The position numbers and the translations under genes were made by a program. From Pseudomonas anguilliseptica (GTDB lineage Bacteria; Pseudomonadota; Gammaproteobacteria; Pseudomonadales; Pseudomonadaceae), in the NCBI RefSeq assembly GCF_021375795.1, contig NZ_JAEIOI010000005.1, positions 175,348-239,347 on the forward strand: a stretch of DNA of 64,000 nucleotides, given 5' to 3'. Shown one piece after another: positions 17,790 to 26,999 of this stretch. The notes under the pieces were generated by a model, which was not told where the DNA came from, searched no databases, and saw only the letters and a program-made list of their open reading frames with translations. Positions within the stretch are counted from its first letter, which is position 1. The number at the start of each line of letters is the position of its first letter.

Positions 17790-18459
17790 CACGAGCTTTC
17801 TTGAAGGCCTCACCAAAGGCGCTGGTCGGCGCACGAGGTGCTAGCGGATTGGCGGGAGCCTGCATGGCCAGGGTGAAACGTTGCTGACTGCCTGCCGCAC
17901 TCACCTGCACCTCCCCCGCAGCCTGCGGCAACATATCGGGCGCCTGCGGGTGCCAGAGGCTGACGCTGTAGCTGCCAGCGGGCAACTGATCAATATTCAG
18001 CCGCCCCTGCTCATCACTAACGGCAAACCAGGGATCATCCGTGACATAGACATAGCCCACCATCCAGTCATGGATATTGCAGCCGAGCACCACCACACCC
18101 GGTTTGTCGAAGATCACCGGTTCACTCGGCGTACCCTGATAGAGGCGCAGCTCGAAGCGCTTGGCCAGCGAAAAGGAATAGACGTGATGGCGAATATTGT
18201 CGCTATTGGGGAACGACACCGCGGTGCCGGTACGCACCGCCAGCACATTCGGGGCGAACTGCTGTGAGCGCTGGTCCATGATGGACTGACCTGCAGCTGC
18301 GGACGTGCCCGTCGTACCGCGCAGAGTAAGCACGGCATTGGCCAATGGCTGCCCCTGACTGTCCACCAGCTCAGCCGCGAGATTGGCCGCCTGCAACGAC
18401 AACGCACTCAGCAACCCGCCTAACAGCAGCGGCCAACGCAATAACGGATGCTTACTCAT
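17776..18459 (-). CDS. Periplasmic cupredoxin-like (methylamine utilization-type) protein
   Basis: The 227-residue product has a signal peptide (about 1-25, ending SLQA-A). It then shows a cupredoxin fold with a likely type 1 copper site: His in NIRHHVYSF, and Cys, His and Met in GCNIHDWM. The middle and C-terminal parts resemble a carboxypeptidase regulatory-like domain (EQGRLNIDQLPAGSYSVSLWHP). I chose the ATG at 18459 because it gives a clean signal peptide. It is first in the four-gene operon and overlaps the GGDEF/EAL gene, so it could act as its redox or metal partner; that is inference. Confidence 0.8.
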   Translation of the reverse strand: MSKHPLLRWPLLLGGLLSALSLQAANLAAELVDSQGQPLANAVLTLRGTTGTSAAAGQSIMDQRSQQFAPNVLAVRTGTAVSFPNSDNIRHHVYSFSLAKRFELRLYQGTPSEPVIFDKPGVVVLGCNIHDWMVGYVYVTDDPWFAVSDEQGRLNIDQLPAGSYSVSLWHPQAPDMLPQAAGEVQVSAAGSQQRFTLAMQAPANPLAPRAPTSAFGEAFKKARDAAQ

Positions 18460-18622
18460 CAAGACTACTCGCACGTTCAGGGCACACTTGAATATGAACA
18501 GCATCCTTGCCCTTGCACAGCTTTATCTGTGTCCAGTTCAGCTTAGCCGGCCCTCCGCAAAAGAGCACGCTTCTCCAGCGATCTGAGTCATGCAAGGGTA
18601 TTTAGAGAGTCAGCGCAGCAAC

Positions 18623-19375
18623 CTAGTTAGCGCCGCGCAAACGCTTGGGCGTCAACCCGAGGTAGCGCCGCATCGCCGTGGTCAACGCGCTCTGGCTGGA
18701 AAAGCCACATTCCTCGGCTATCCGGATCAGCGGCAAGCCACTTTCGCGCAGCAACCGCGCCGCGCGATCAAGCCGGGTTTTCAGCAGATACTGGTGCGGC
18801 GTCAGGCCGACAGCGTCTTTGAACTGGGCGTGAAAATGACTGGGGCTCAGGCAAGCCACCTGAGCCAATTCGGCAACACTGATGCGCCGCACCAGGTGCT
18901 CGACGATATAACTGTCGAGCCGCTCCAGATTCAGCGGCCCCAACGTCCGTGCCTGCGGCTCGCCAAACAGACGCAGGTGCAACGCCCGCAGCAGCACCCC
19001 GCCCAGCGCCCGCGCCAGCAGCGGATCGGAGCCGTACCGCTCGAGTTCGGCGCCGGCATAGCTCAGCAGGTTCTGAAAGTCAGCATCCAGCTGCGGGTAG
19101 CGCGGCGTCTCGAACAGGCCCGTCAGCAGCTGCAGGTCTTCACTGGAGATGCCCTGCTCGTCGAGATCGATGATCAGCATGCGGTTGTCACCGATACCGG
19201 CGAACTGGTGATCAGCATCCCCCGGCACCAGGCAGGCACGCATGCGGCACACTTCACCACCGCGGCCATTCACTTCGAACTCGGCACGCCCAGCCAGCGA
19301 CAGCACCAGTTGATGATGGTCGTGGGTGTGTTCGTGGGCCTGGTCATCAAGACGCATCAAACGCGCGTTGAACAT
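18623..19375 (-). CDS. AraC-family transcriptional regulator with N-terminal cupin
   Basis: A 250-residue regulator. The N-terminal half is a cupin-like sensor (HEHTHDHHQLVLSLAGRAEFEVNG). The C-terminal 100 residues hold the two AraC helix-turn-helix motifs (ISVAELAQVACLSPSHFHAQFKDAVGLTP and LIRIAEECGFSSQSALTTAMRR). I start at ATG 19375 (MFNARLMRLDD); an ATG a few codons later is possible. The target is unknown; the divergent gene at 19574 is the natural candidate. Confidence 0.85.
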   Translation of the reverse strand: MFNARLMRLDDQAHEHTHDHHQLVLSLAGRAEFEVNGRGGEVCRMRACLVPGDADHQFAGIGDNRMLIIDLDEQGISSEDLQLLTGLFETPRYPQLDADFQNLLSYAGAELERYGSDPLLARALGGVLLRALHLRLFGEPQARTLGPLNLERLDSYIVEHLVRRISVAELAQVACLSPSHFHAQFKDAVGLTPHQYLLKTRLDRAARLLRESGLPLIRIAEECGFSSQSALTTAMRRYLGLTPKRLRGAN

Positions 19376-19573
19376 GAAAAGTGCAACCCTGAAAAACAGA
19401 GGTGCAACTTTAACCCTTTGCCCGGTAAAACTGCAGCCCGCACGACAAATGGGCAGCAGTCGCACCAACAACTCACCACAGCCTTAGAAACGCCCAATTA
19501 CAGGGCACAGAGTTGCTCGCTGACACATGCGAAACACCTGAAAACGGGCCTTTAACATCGCCTGGCAAGGGAT

Positions 19574-20350
19574 TTGCTCGAGCACAGTACCGTTTGGTTT
19601 AAGGGAAAACCGCTTATGGTCCTCAGCATTGCTCTCGCCCTGGCATTGGCGCTGTTACTCACCGGCCATTTCCTCAGCCAACTCGCCGAAAAACGCCACC
19701 AGCAGCATCTCAACGAGCTGCAGGCTGCGTTGCTGCAACGCAGCATCGACCTGCTGCAGAGCCTGCAGAAACACCGAGGACTAGGCGCTCAACAGGACCT
19801 CCCCAGCACCAGCCAGCGCAATGCCCTGGCCCGCCAGCTCGACCAGCTCTGGCTGAACTGGCCCGGCCCCAGCCTGGGGCTTGCACCACTGCAGCAGGAC
19901 TGGCCACGCCTGCGGCGCAACCCGGCGGACTTTGCCGCGCACTGCCAGGTTATCGATGGCTTGCTGGCGGTGATCGCAACACTCGAAGCCCGCCTGTACC
20001 AGGCTGGCAACCAACACATAGAGGGCATCGCCCAGGCCTGCCATGGCCTGGAAAACCTTGCCCGCCTGCGCGGTCTGAGCGTGCGGGCGGCCAACTACAG
20101 TCAATGCCCGCCAAACCTGAAGCAGCAGATTCAGCAGCTCTGCCAGGAGCTGGAACAATCGCCCGTCGGCACGTCTTTACAACAGGTACTGCAGCGCCTG
20201 GAGCACGAACTGATCGACAGCCGCGGAATACGCCTGGCACCGCACGAATGCTTTGCCCTGCTCACACCGCTGATCGACGAGTATGCCCAGCACTTGCGCG
20301 CGCCACTGCGGGCGACGTTCGCTGCACAGGCTCCCGCGCAGCAGCCCTAA
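19574..20350 (+). CDS. Membrane-anchored protein of unknown function, weakly NIT-like
   Basis: A 258-residue protein with one membrane segment (about residues 16-36) followed by an almost all-helical domain. The segment LLQSLQKHRGLGAQ resembles the QKERG opening of nitrate/nitrite-sensing NIT domains, but the rest is not clear enough to claim one. There is no output domain. The start may be TTG 19574 (CAAGGGA upstream) or ATG 19616. It is divergent from an AraC regulator and 40 bases ahead of an inhibitor lipoprotein gene. Confidence 0.6.
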   Translation: MLEHSTVWFKGKPLMVLSIALALALALLLTGHFLSQLAEKRHQQHLNELQAALLQRSIDLLQSLQKHRGLGAQQDLPSTSQRNALARQLDQLWLNWPGPSLGLAPLQQDWPRLRRNPADFAAHCQVIDGLLAVIATLEARLYQAGNQHIEGIAQACHGLENLARLRGLSVRAANYSQCPPNLKQQIQQLCQELEQSPVGTSLQQVLQRLEHELIDSRGIRLAPHECFALLTPLIDEYAQHLRAPLRATFAAQAPAQQP

Positions 20351-20390
20351 CAGCTATGCTGGCAGCCTCGACATTCGCCAGGAGCTCACC

Positions 20391-20786
20391 ATGCTTGCCC
20401 TCCGCCTGACAGTGGTATTCAGCCTTGCACTGCTCGCTGCCTGTGCACAAACGCCCAGCAGCGTGACCCTGGAGCAGAAACAGCAAAGCAAATGCCCGCT
20501 GTCGCTGCAGGTCGGCCAGCAATTCAACCTGCGCCTGCCAAGCAACCCCACCACGGGTTTCCGCTGGCTGCTGCGCGACTCCGCACCACAAGTACTGAAA
20601 AGCCTCGGCCCCGAGGTCTACAGCAACCCGGAAGACGCTGGCCTGGTCGGCAGTGCCGGGGTTTCCACCTGGCGTTTCGAGGTCGCGCAGGCCGGCGAAG
20701 GCCAATTGATCCTGACCTACGAACGCCCCTGGGAAGTCGGTGTAGTTCCGGCACAGCGCTTCAACTGCACAATCAAAGCTCGCTAG
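20391..20786 (+). CDS. I42 (chagasin)-family protease inhibitor lipoprotein
   Basis: The 131-residue product has a lipoprotein signal (LLAAC, Cys18). A chagasin-type domain follows with the three inhibitory loops: NPTTGF, GSAGVSTWRF and ERPWE. Chagasin-like proteins inhibit papain-family cysteine proteases; bacterial members sit in the envelope. I chose ATG 20391, which follows an AGGAG site. A palindromic repeat begins at the last base of the stop codon. The natural target protease is not evident nearby. Confidence 0.85.
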   Translation: MLALRLTVVFSLALLAACAQTPSSVTLEQKQQSKCPLSLQVGQQFNLRLPSNPTTGFRWLLRDSAPQVLKSLGPEVYSNPEDAGLVGSAGVSTWRFEVAQAGEGQLILTYERPWEVGVVPAQRFNCTIKAR

Positions 20787-20871
20787 CAGGCCGTTGAAAA
20801 ACCTAGGCGAGGCAGCCAGAGCCTGTTTTTAACGCAGCGATGGCAACGTAGGTAGCTTTTCAACAGCCTGC
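20786..20871. repeat. 86-bp palindromic repeat element (MITE/REP-like)
   Basis: The ends are inverted repeats: GCAGGCCGTTGAAAA (20786-20800) against TTTTCAACAGCCTGC (20857-20871), one mismatch in 15. The interior is not coding. Elements with GCAGGCTGTTGAAAA ends are scattered in Pseudomonas genomes as far as I recall; only one copy is in this window. It could act as a terminator for the inhibitor gene. Confidence 0.65.
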
Positions 20872-20972
20872 TGCCACTGGCGCGAAATGCTGACCTAAGT
20901 GGCATCCATGGCGTGGTCAGTTAATCGGCGACGCGCCATAGTGCTGGCTTTTCGAGCATCAAGGACAAGGCC

Positions 20973-21608
20973 ATGCGTTATCTGCTGCTGGGTTTGCTGG
21001 GCGCTGCCGTATTTCTCTATGCACGGCTCAGCGGCCTGAATGAACTGGGCCTGCTCAACAAGGGCATCCCGGTCATCGCCCTGTTGCTGTGGCTGCGAAC
21101 AGCCCCCAATGGCGTGTACCGACGCTGGATCAGCCTCGGCCTGCTCGCCTCACTGGCGGGCGACATTCTGCTCGACTGGCCGGGCGATCTGTTTGTTTTC
21201 GGCCTCGGCGCCTTCCTTCTCGCCCACCTGGCTTACCTGCGCGCCTACCTGAGCGACTGCAAGCAACCGGCCTGGTTGGCCCTGCTGCTGGCCCTGGTCA
21301 CGGGCGGGACGATGTTCGCTATCCTCGCCAGCGCCAAGCTGGGTCCACTGCTGATCCCCGTAGCCTGTTACGCCTTGGCCATCAGCGCCATGCTCTGGCG
21401 CGCCCTCGCCCGCCTTGGTCAACCTGGGCTGCCCAGCACCTCAACACGCCTGGCCGCCGCAGGTGCCGCGCTGTTTGTGCTGTCCGATAGCCTGATCGGT
21501 ATCAACCGCTTTGTCGTGCCCTTCGAGGCGGCCCCCCTGGCGATCATGCTCAGCTACTGGCTGGGGCAATGGGCGATTGCGGCGTCGGCCTTCAAACAGG
21601 TCCGCTAA
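20973..21608 (+). CDS. YhhN-family integral membrane protein
   Basis: A 211-residue protein with about eight membrane segments and the YhhN/TMEM86 signatures LASLAGDILLDWPGDLFVFGLGAFLLAHLAYL and FVLSDSLIGINRF. Eukaryotic TMEM86B is a lysoplasmalogenase and the two Asp-containing motifs are the likely active site; the bacterial substrate is not established. It stands alone between the repeat and cmoA. Confidence 0.85.
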   Translation: MRYLLLGLLGAAVFLYARLSGLNELGLLNKGIPVIALLLWLRTAPNGVYRRWISLGLLASLAGDILLDWPGDLFVFGLGAFLLAHLAYLRAYLSDCKQPAWLALLLALVTGGTMFAILASAKLGPLLIPVACYALAISAMLWRALARLGQPGLPSTSTRLAAAGAALFVLSDSLIGINRFVVPFEAAPLAIMLSYWLGQWAIAASAFKQVR

Positions 21609-21710
21609 GCCATCGCCACGCAGATTTGCGACCAATAACGGCAATCAAGGTTTGGCTATACCGCGCACTTGGCTAAAATGCCCGGCTTTATTGACCAGTG
21701 CGCAGCCATC

Positions 21711-22454
21711 GTGAGCAAACAGCCCGACCGTCTTTTCGCCCAACCCCTGGCCCAGGTGCCGGACTTCGTGTTCAACGAAGATGTGGTGCGGGTTTTCCCC
21801 GACATGATCAAACGCTCGGTGCCGGGTTACCCGACCATTGTCGAGAACATCGGCGTACTGGCCGGTCAGTTCGCCCAGCCACATAGCGTGCTGTATGACC
21901 TCGGCAGCTCCCTGGGCGCGGTGACCCAGGCGCTGCGTCGGCATGTGCAGATCGACGATTGCCGGGTGATTGCCGTGGACAACTCCAGCGCCATGGTTGA
22001 GCGCTGCCGCGAATACCTGCACGCGCAGGACTCGATGTTTCAGGAGCTGCTGCCCGTAGAGGTGATTGAGGCCGACATTCTCAGCCTCGAGTTTCAGCCT
22101 ACTTCGCTGGTGGCGCTGAACTTCACCCTGCAATTTATCCGCCCCGAACAGCGTCTAGACCTGCTCACGCGGATTCGTCAGGCCCTGCTGCCCGGCGGCG
22201 CGCTGATCCTCTCGGAAAAACTGCAATTCGAAGATGCCGAACAGCACGCCCTGCTCGGCGATCTGCATATCGCCTTCAAGCGGGCCAATGGCTACAGCGA
22301 GCTGGAAATCGCCCAGAAACGCAGTGCCATCGAGAAAGTCATGCTCCCAGACAGCCTGGAGCAGCACCGCGAACGCTTACTGGCTGCGGGCTTCAGCCAG
22401 GTCGTGCCGTGGTTCCAGTGCCTTAATTTCGCCTCGATGATTGCCCTGCCATGA
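21711..22454 (+). CDS. cmoA: Carboxy-S-adenosyl-L-methionine synthase CmoA
   Basis: CmoA converts SAM and prephenate to carboxy-SAM, the donor for the wobble modification cmo5U34 of tRNA. The 247-residue product has a class I methyltransferase fold with [11 protein letters not shown] as SAM-binding motif, and family segments [14 protein letters not shown] and [12 protein letters not shown]. The GTG at 21711 gives the family N-terminus ([15 protein letters not shown]); earlier in-frame codons do not. It overlaps cmoB by 4 bases. Confidence 0.95.
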   Translation: MSKQPDRLFAQPLAQVPDFVFNEDVVRVFPDMIKRSVPGYPTIVENIGVLAGQFAQPHSVLYDLGSSLGAVTQALRRHVQIDDCRVIAVDNSSAMVERCREYLHAQDSMFQELLPVEVIEADILSLEFQPTSLVALNFTLQFIRPEQRLDLLTRIRQALLPGGALILSEKLQFEDAEQHALLGDLHIAFKRANGYSELEIAQKRSAIEKVMLPDSLEQHRERLLAAGFSQVVPWFQCLNFASMIALP

Positions 22455-23419
22455 TCAGCCGCCTCGACCTCGACGCCCTGCAAGCCACCCTTGCCGGCAC
22501 CCCACTGCAAGACTGGGCAGCCGACCTGCCTGGGCAGATCGACGCCAAACTGGCCATCGGCCATGGCGACCTGCCGCGCTGGTATGGCGCGGTACAGGCC
22601 CTGCCGGAGCTGAACGTCGAACAGCTGGAACTGCTGCACAGCTTCAGCTTCGACGGTGCCTGCGATGAAGCAACCCGTAGCGCGCTGAAAACCGCCCTAC
22701 AGGGCCTGATCCCCTGGCGCAAAGGGCCATTTCACCTGTTTGGTGTGCATGTCGACACCGAATGGCGCTCGGACTGGAAGTGGCACCGCGTCGCCCCCTA
22801 CCTCGACCTCAAGGGCAAACGGGTACTGGATGTCGGCTGCGGTAACGGTTACTACATGTGGCGCATGCTCGGCGCCGGCGCGGACAGCGTGATCGGCATC
22901 GACCCCAACTGGCTGTTTCTCTGCCAGTTTCTGGCGATGAAGAACTACCTGCCCGACCTGCCCGCCTGGCACCTGCCGCTGGCATTCGAGGAACTGCCGA
23001 GCAAGCTGCAAGGCTTCGACACGGTGTTTTCCATGGGTGTGCTGTATCACCGTCGCTCGCCCATCGATCACTTGATCGACCTCAAGGATTGCTTGGTCAA
23101 GGATGGCGAACTGGTGCTGGAAACCCTGGTGGTGGAAGGCGACGCGCAGCAAGTGCTGGTACCCGAAGACCGCTATGCGCAGATGCGTAACGTCTGGTTC
23201 CTGCCCTCAGTGCCGGCGTTGGAGCTGTGGCTTCGCCGCGCCGGTTTTGTTGATGTGCGCTGCGTAGATGTCAGCACCACCAGCGTGGACGAACAGCGTT
23301 CAACCGACTGGATGCGCTTCCAGTCGCTACCGGAATTCCTCGACCCGACCGACCATAGCCGCACCGTGGAAGGCCTGCCGGCGCCAAACCGCGCGGTGCT
23401 GATCGCACGCAAACCGTAA
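22451..23419 (+). CDS. cmoB: tRNA U34 carboxymethyltransferase CmoB
   Basis: CmoB transfers the carboxymethyl group from carboxy-SAM to 5-hydroxyuridine at tRNA position 34. The 322-residue product has the conserved [25 protein letters not shown] block and the SAM motif [20 protein letters not shown], then [12 protein letters not shown]. Start and stop codons of cmoA and cmoB overlap in ATGA, so they are coupled. Confidence 0.96.
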   Translation: MISRLDLDALQATLAGTPLQDWAADLPGQIDAKLAIGHGDLPRWYGAVQALPELNVEQLELLHSFSFDGACDEATRSALKTALQGLIPWRKGPFHLFGVHVDTEWRSDWKWHRVAPYLDLKGKRVLDVGCGNGYYMWRMLGAGADSVIGIDPNWLFLCQFLAMKNYLPDLPAWHLPLAFEELPSKLQGFDTVFSMGVLYHRRSPIDHLIDLKDCLVKDGELVLETLVVEGDAQQVLVPEDRYAQMRNVWFLPSVPALELWLRRAGFVDVRCVDVSTTSVDEQRSTDWMRFQSLPEFLDPTDHSRTVEGLPAPNRAVLIARKP

Positions 23420-23420
23420 C

Positions 23421-23446
23421 GGGTGGATGGCTGCAGCCATCCACCC
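23421..23446. terminator. Perfect 26-bp palindrome between convergent cmoB and pdxJ
   Basis: The half-site GGGTGGATGGCTG is followed directly by its exact reverse complement. It fills the 34-base gap between the two converging stop codons. There is no clear U-tract on either strand, so it is a candidate bidirectional terminator or RNA-stabilising hairpin rather than a classic one. Confidence 0.6.
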
Positions 23447-23453
23447 GGCATCA

Positions 23454-24200
23454 TCAACCGCGATTGGCGGCCGCGACGATCAGCGCCTTCATCTCCGCCA
23501 CCGCCTGCTTGAAACCGACGAACAGCGCATGTGCCACCAGGGCGTGGCCAATATTCAGCTCATTGATCCCGGCGATCGCCGCCACCGGCTCGACGTTGTG
23601 GTAGTGCAGGCCATGGCCGGCATTCACGATCAACCCGTGTTGCAAGCCACAGGCTACGCCGTCGCGAATCCGCGCCAGCTCGTGCGCCGCCTCTTCCGGG
23701 GTATGGGCGTCGGCATAACGGCCGGTGTGCAGCTCGATAGCCGGGGCGCCGACGCGCTTGGACGCCTCGATCTGCTGTGGGTCCGGATCGATAAACAGCG
23801 ACACTTCACAACCGATCTTGCTCAGACGCTCGACCGCTGCGCGAATCCGCGCTTCCTGCCCGGCCACATCCAGACCACCCTCGGTGGTCAGCTCCTGACG
23901 GGTTTCCGGCACCAGGCAGACGTGCTCAGGGCGAATGCTTTCGGCGAAGGCGAGCATTTCCTCGGTCACGCCCATTTCGAAGTTCATGCGTGTCTGCATG
24001 ACCTCCTTGAGCAGGCGCACATCACGCTCCTGGATATGCCGACGGTCTTCACGCAGGTGCACGGTAATGCCATCGGCACCGGCCTCCTCAGCGTCCAGCG
24101 CGGCCTTGACCGGATCGGGATAGCGAGTTCCACGGGCCTGGCGCAGGGTGGCCACATGGTCGATGTTCACACCCAGCAGAATACGATTGGCATCAGTCAC
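23454..24200 (-). CDS. pdxJ: Pyridoxine 5'-phosphate synthase PdxJ
   Basis: PdxJ condenses 3-amino-2-oxopropyl phosphate with deoxyxylulose 5-phosphate to form pyridoxine 5'-phosphate, the vitamin B6 precursor. The 248-residue length and motifs [48 protein letters not shown] are those of the family. The start is GTG at 24200, overlapping recO by 8 bases. The order rnc-era-recO-pdxJ is classic for gamma-proteobacteria. Confidence 0.97.
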   Translation of the reverse strand: MTDANRILLGVNIDHVATLRQARGTRYPDPVKAALDAEEAGADGITVHLREDRRHIQERDVRLLKEVMQTRMNFEMGVTEEMLAFAESIRPEHVCLVPETRQELTTEGGLDVAGQEARIRAAVERLSKIGCEVSLFIDPDPQQIEASKRVGAPAIELHTGRYADAHTPEEAAHELARIRDGVACGLQHGLIVNAGHGLHYHNVEPVAAIAGINELNIGHALVAHALFVGFKQAVAEMKALIVAAANRG

Positions 24201-24891
24201 GGCTTGGCTCCTTGAGCGTCATAAACAGTTCGCGGCTGACCAGTGGTCGACCACCTAAATGGGGGGCCAGGGCCTGGCGCATCAGGCGCTTGGCGGCCGC
24301 CAGGGCACCCGGCGCGGTCCAATCGGCCTCGGCCATGGCCAATAGTTCTGCGCCCTGAAACACGCCGGGCTGTACATGCCCGACCGGCACCAGGCCAGTT
24401 TCAGTGTGCAAACGGTACAGGCCAGTCGCAATGATGGGCAGGCCCTCAGAGTCCAGATCCAGGGCGAAACCATAGCCCAGCTCATCCAACAAACGCCATT
24501 CAAACGAGCGCAGCAACGGCTCCAGCGCACGCCCTTCGGCCAGCGCCAAAACTGTCATGGCGTAGTGCTGAAAAATCGCCGGATGCGGGTCTTCGGCAGG
24601 CAGCAAGCGGATCAACAGCTCATTGAGGTAAAGGCCGCTGAACAGCGCCTCGCCCACCAGCAGATTGGGAATACCGGCAGGCTCCAGGCGGCCAACATTT
24701 TTCAGCTCACCGCGCCCGCGAAATTCGGCTTCCAGGGGAATAAAAGGCCGCGCCAGGCTACCCGCCTTGCCCCGGGCACCGCGCAATACTGCGCGCAGTC
24801 GGCCTTGCGGAGTAAGAAAATCCACCAGCGCGCTGCTTTCACGGTAAGCACGGCTGTGCAACACATAAGCGGGCTGACTGAGGGCGAGCAT
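24193..24891 (-). CDS. recO: DNA repair protein RecO
   Basis: RecO helps load RecA onto SSB-coated gaps in the RecFOR pathway. The 232-residue product has the N-terminal OB fold ([33 protein letters not shown]) and a helical C-terminal part. I chose ATG 24891 ([14 protein letters not shown]), which matches Pseudomonas RecO; the frame extends nine codons further without a better start. It lies 45 bases after era. Confidence 0.94.
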   Translation of the reverse strand: MLALSQPAYVLHSRAYRESSALVDFLTPQGRLRAVLRGARGKAGSLARPFIPLEAEFRGRGELKNVGRLEPAGIPNLLVGEALFSGLYLNELLIRLLPAEDPHPAIFQHYAMTVLALAEGRALEPLLRSFEWRLLDELGYGFALDLDSEGLPIIATGLYRLHTETGLVPVGHVQPGVFQGAELLAMAEADWTAPGALAAAKRLMRQALAPHLGGRPLVSRELFMTLKEPSRD

Positions 24892-24936
24892 GGGTCTTAC
24901 TCGAAGGAGCGGGTGCACAAGGCGCCCGCAGACGGA

Positions 24937-25839
24937 TCAGATATCGTCGTAACCCAGGGAACGCAGGGCGCGTTCGTCATCGGACCAGCCGCCCTTGACC
25001 TTGACCCAGAGGTTGAGCATGACCTTGGAGTCGAACATCACCTCCATGTCCTTGCGCGCCTCCTGACCGATGCGTTTGATCCGCTCGCCCTTGTCACCAA
25101 TGATGATCTTCTTCTGCCCGTCACGCTCGACCAGAATCAGCGCGTGGATATGCAGGATGCGCCCGTCACGCTTGAATTCTTCGATCTCCACAGTGATCTG
25201 GTACGGCAACTCGGCACCGAGCTGACGCATGATCTTCTCGCGCACCAGTTCGGCAGCGAAGAAACGACTGGAGCGGTCGGTGACCTGATCTTCCGGGAAG
25301 AAGTGCACCCCCTCCGGTAAACGTTCGCCCACCAGTTTTTCCAAGGTGTCGAGGTTATGCCCCTGCTGGGCGGATACTGGCACGATTTCGGCCTTCGGCA
25401 GCTGCTGAGCCAGCCACTCCAGGTGCGGCATCAGCTCGGCCTTGTCTTCCAGGCGATCAGTCTTGTTGATCGCCAGAATCACCGGGCCTTCGACATATTG
25501 AACACGCTCAAGCACCATCTGGTCTTCATCCGTCCAGCGGGTGCGATCGACCACGAAAATCACCACGTCGACGTCTTTCAGCGCCGACGAGGCGTTCTTG
25601 TTCATGTAACGGTTGAGTGCTTTCTCGTTGTTCTTGTGCAGACCAGGGGTGTCGACATAGATCGCCTGCACCTCACCCTCGGTCTTGATTCCGAGCATGT
25701 TGTGCCGTGTGGTTTGCGGTTTGCGCGAGGTGATCGCGAGCTTCTGGCCAAGAATGTGGTTGAGCAACGTCGACTTGCCCACGTTGGGCCGGCCAACGAT
25801 GGCGACATAGCCACAGCGTGTAACAGGTGAATCAGTCAT
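24937..25839 (-). CDS. era: GTPase Era
   Basis: Era is the essential GTPase that binds the 3' end of 16S rRNA during 30S maturation. The 300-residue product has the G1 motif GRPNVGKS, the G3 DTPG, the G4 NKTD and a C-terminal KH domain ([18 protein letters not shown]). The start at 25839 lies inside the end of rnc (8-base overlap) and uses a GGAG site within rnc, so translation is coupled. Confidence 0.97.
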   Translation of the reverse strand: MTDSPVTRCGYVAIVGRPNVGKSTLLNHILGQKLAITSRKPQTTRHNMLGIKTEGEVQAIYVDTPGLHKNNEKALNRYMNKNASSALKDVDVVIFVVDRTRWTDEDQMVLERVQYVEGPVILAINKTDRLEDKAELMPHLEWLAQQLPKAEIVPVSAQQGHNLDTLEKLVGERLPEGVHFFPEDQVTDRSSRFFAAELVREKIMRQLGAELPYQITVEIEEFKRDGRILHIHALILVERDGQKKIIIGDKGERIKRIGQEARKDMEVMFDSKVMLNLWVKVKGGWSDDERALRSLGYDDI

Positions 25840-26521
25840 TGCCATTCTCCACACCCAGAGCAATCAGCGCGGCCGCAGCGGCCACCTGCTCGGCAATACG
25901 CCGGCTGGCACCCTGCCCCAGGGTTTTATCATTGAGTAGGGTCACCTGGCATTCCACGACAAATGTCCGGCAATGCGGTTCACCCTGAATATCCACCACT
26001 TCATAGCGCGGCAGCTCACAACCACGCGATTGCAGAAACTCCTGCAGGCGGGTTTTCGGATCCTTATTGGTGTCGACCAAGGTCAGGCTGTCCAGTTCGT
26101 TGGTCAACCAGGCCAGCACGCGCTCGCGAGCCGCCTCCATGCCCGAATCCAGATAAATCGCCCCGATCAGGGCTTCCAGGGCGTCAGCAAGAATCGACTC
26201 ACGGCGAAAACCACCGCTTTTCAGCTCACCGGAGCCCAGACGCAGGTATTCACCCAAGTCAAAGCCGCGAGCCAGTACAGCAAGGGTTTCGCCTTTTACC
26301 AAGCGCGCACGCAAACGTGACAGCTGGCCTTCGCGCGCCTGGGGAAAGCGCTCGAATAGCGCTTCGCCGGCAACGAAGTTGAGGATGGCATCACCGAGAA
26401 ACTCCAGGCGCTCATTATTGCGCCCGGCAAAACTGCGGTGGGTCAGTGCCAGGATCATCAACTCCTGGTCCTTGAAGGTATAACCGAGCTGACGCTCAAG
26501 GCGGGCTAACGAAGCACTCAC
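25832..26521 (-). CDS. rnc: Ribonuclease III
   Basis: RNase III cuts double-stranded RNA in rRNA and mRNA processing. The 229-residue product has the signature [11 protein letters not shown] with its catalytic acidic residues, the second acidic site in [15 protein letters not shown], and a C-terminal dsRNA-binding domain ([14 protein letters not shown]...). The start is GTG at 26521, overlapping the DUF4845 gene stop by 4 bases. Confidence 0.97.
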   Translation of the reverse strand: MSASLARLERQLGYTFKDQELMILALTHRSFAGRNNERLEFLGDAILNFVAGEALFERFPQAREGQLSRLRARLVKGETLAVLARGFDLGEYLRLGSGELKSGGFRRESILADALEALIGAIYLDSGMEAARERVLAWLTNELDSLTLVDTNKDPKTRLQEFLQSRGCELPRYEVVDIQGEPHCRTFVVECQVTLLNDKTLGQGASRRIAEQVAAAAALIALGVENGND

Positions 26522-26895
26522 GGCATGCGCACACGAAATTCTTTGTCGAAGCGCACGACCAGATCGATGTTCTGGATCAATGGCTCCCGTTTCTCGTACT
26601 TCAGGTGAGCCTTGAACTCATTGTTTTCCACTTTAATCTTCAAGGCATCCTGAAGGTTCAGATCACGAATGCTGTTGACCTGCATGCCTTTGCTGACATG
26701 GCCATAGAACTCATTGATGCTGCGAATGTTGGCAGCCTTGTCGGTTTCAACCGAAGTAATCAATTTTTCCATCGACATATAGTCGAAGTAATGTGGCAAC
26801 ACCTTGAAAGCCGCACTGGCAAAAAACGCAACCAAGGCCAAAACCATCAGCCAACTTAAAATCGACATCCCTTTTTGCGAATGCGCAGATTTCAT
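26518..26895 (-). CDS. DUF4845 membrane protein
   Basis: A 125-residue protein with a short basic N-terminus, one membrane segment (about residues 12-32, [19 protein letters not shown]) and a small periplasmic domain. Genes of this family lie between lepB and rnc in Pseudomonas, as here. The pilin-like N-terminus ([10 protein letters not shown]) recalls a type IV prepilin, but the family has no assigned role. I start at ATG 26895. Confidence 0.82.
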   Translation of the reverse strand: MKSAHSQKGMSILSWLMVLALVAFFASAAFKVLPHYFDYMSMEKLITSVETDKAANIRSINEFYGHVSKGMQVNSIRDLNLQDALKIKVENNEFKAHLKYEKREPLIQNIDLVVRFDKEFRVRMP

Positions 26896-26959
26896 ACTTG
26901 TCCCCAAATTCGAGTTATGTAGAAGCCGTTACGGCTGCAGGCAAGACTATATATAGCCT

Positions 26960-26984
26960 GCGACGCTGTATTTAACAGCGTCGC
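26960..26984. terminator. Stem-loop between lepB and the DUF4845 gene
   Basis: A perfect 9-bp stem, GCGACGCTG with CAGCGTCGC, around a 7-base loop. It sits 16 bases past the lepB stop. The minus-strand sequence after it (AGGCTATATATAG) is not a U-tract, so it may be an mRNA-processing or attenuation hairpin rather than a full terminator; RNase III, encoded downstream, is a possible actor. Confidence 0.45.
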
Positions 26985-26999
26985 AAAGTCATCAACAGA

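Noticed and set aside
20787..20972. Possible insertion sequence
   Set aside because: No transposase frame is present; only the short palindromic element with related ends.
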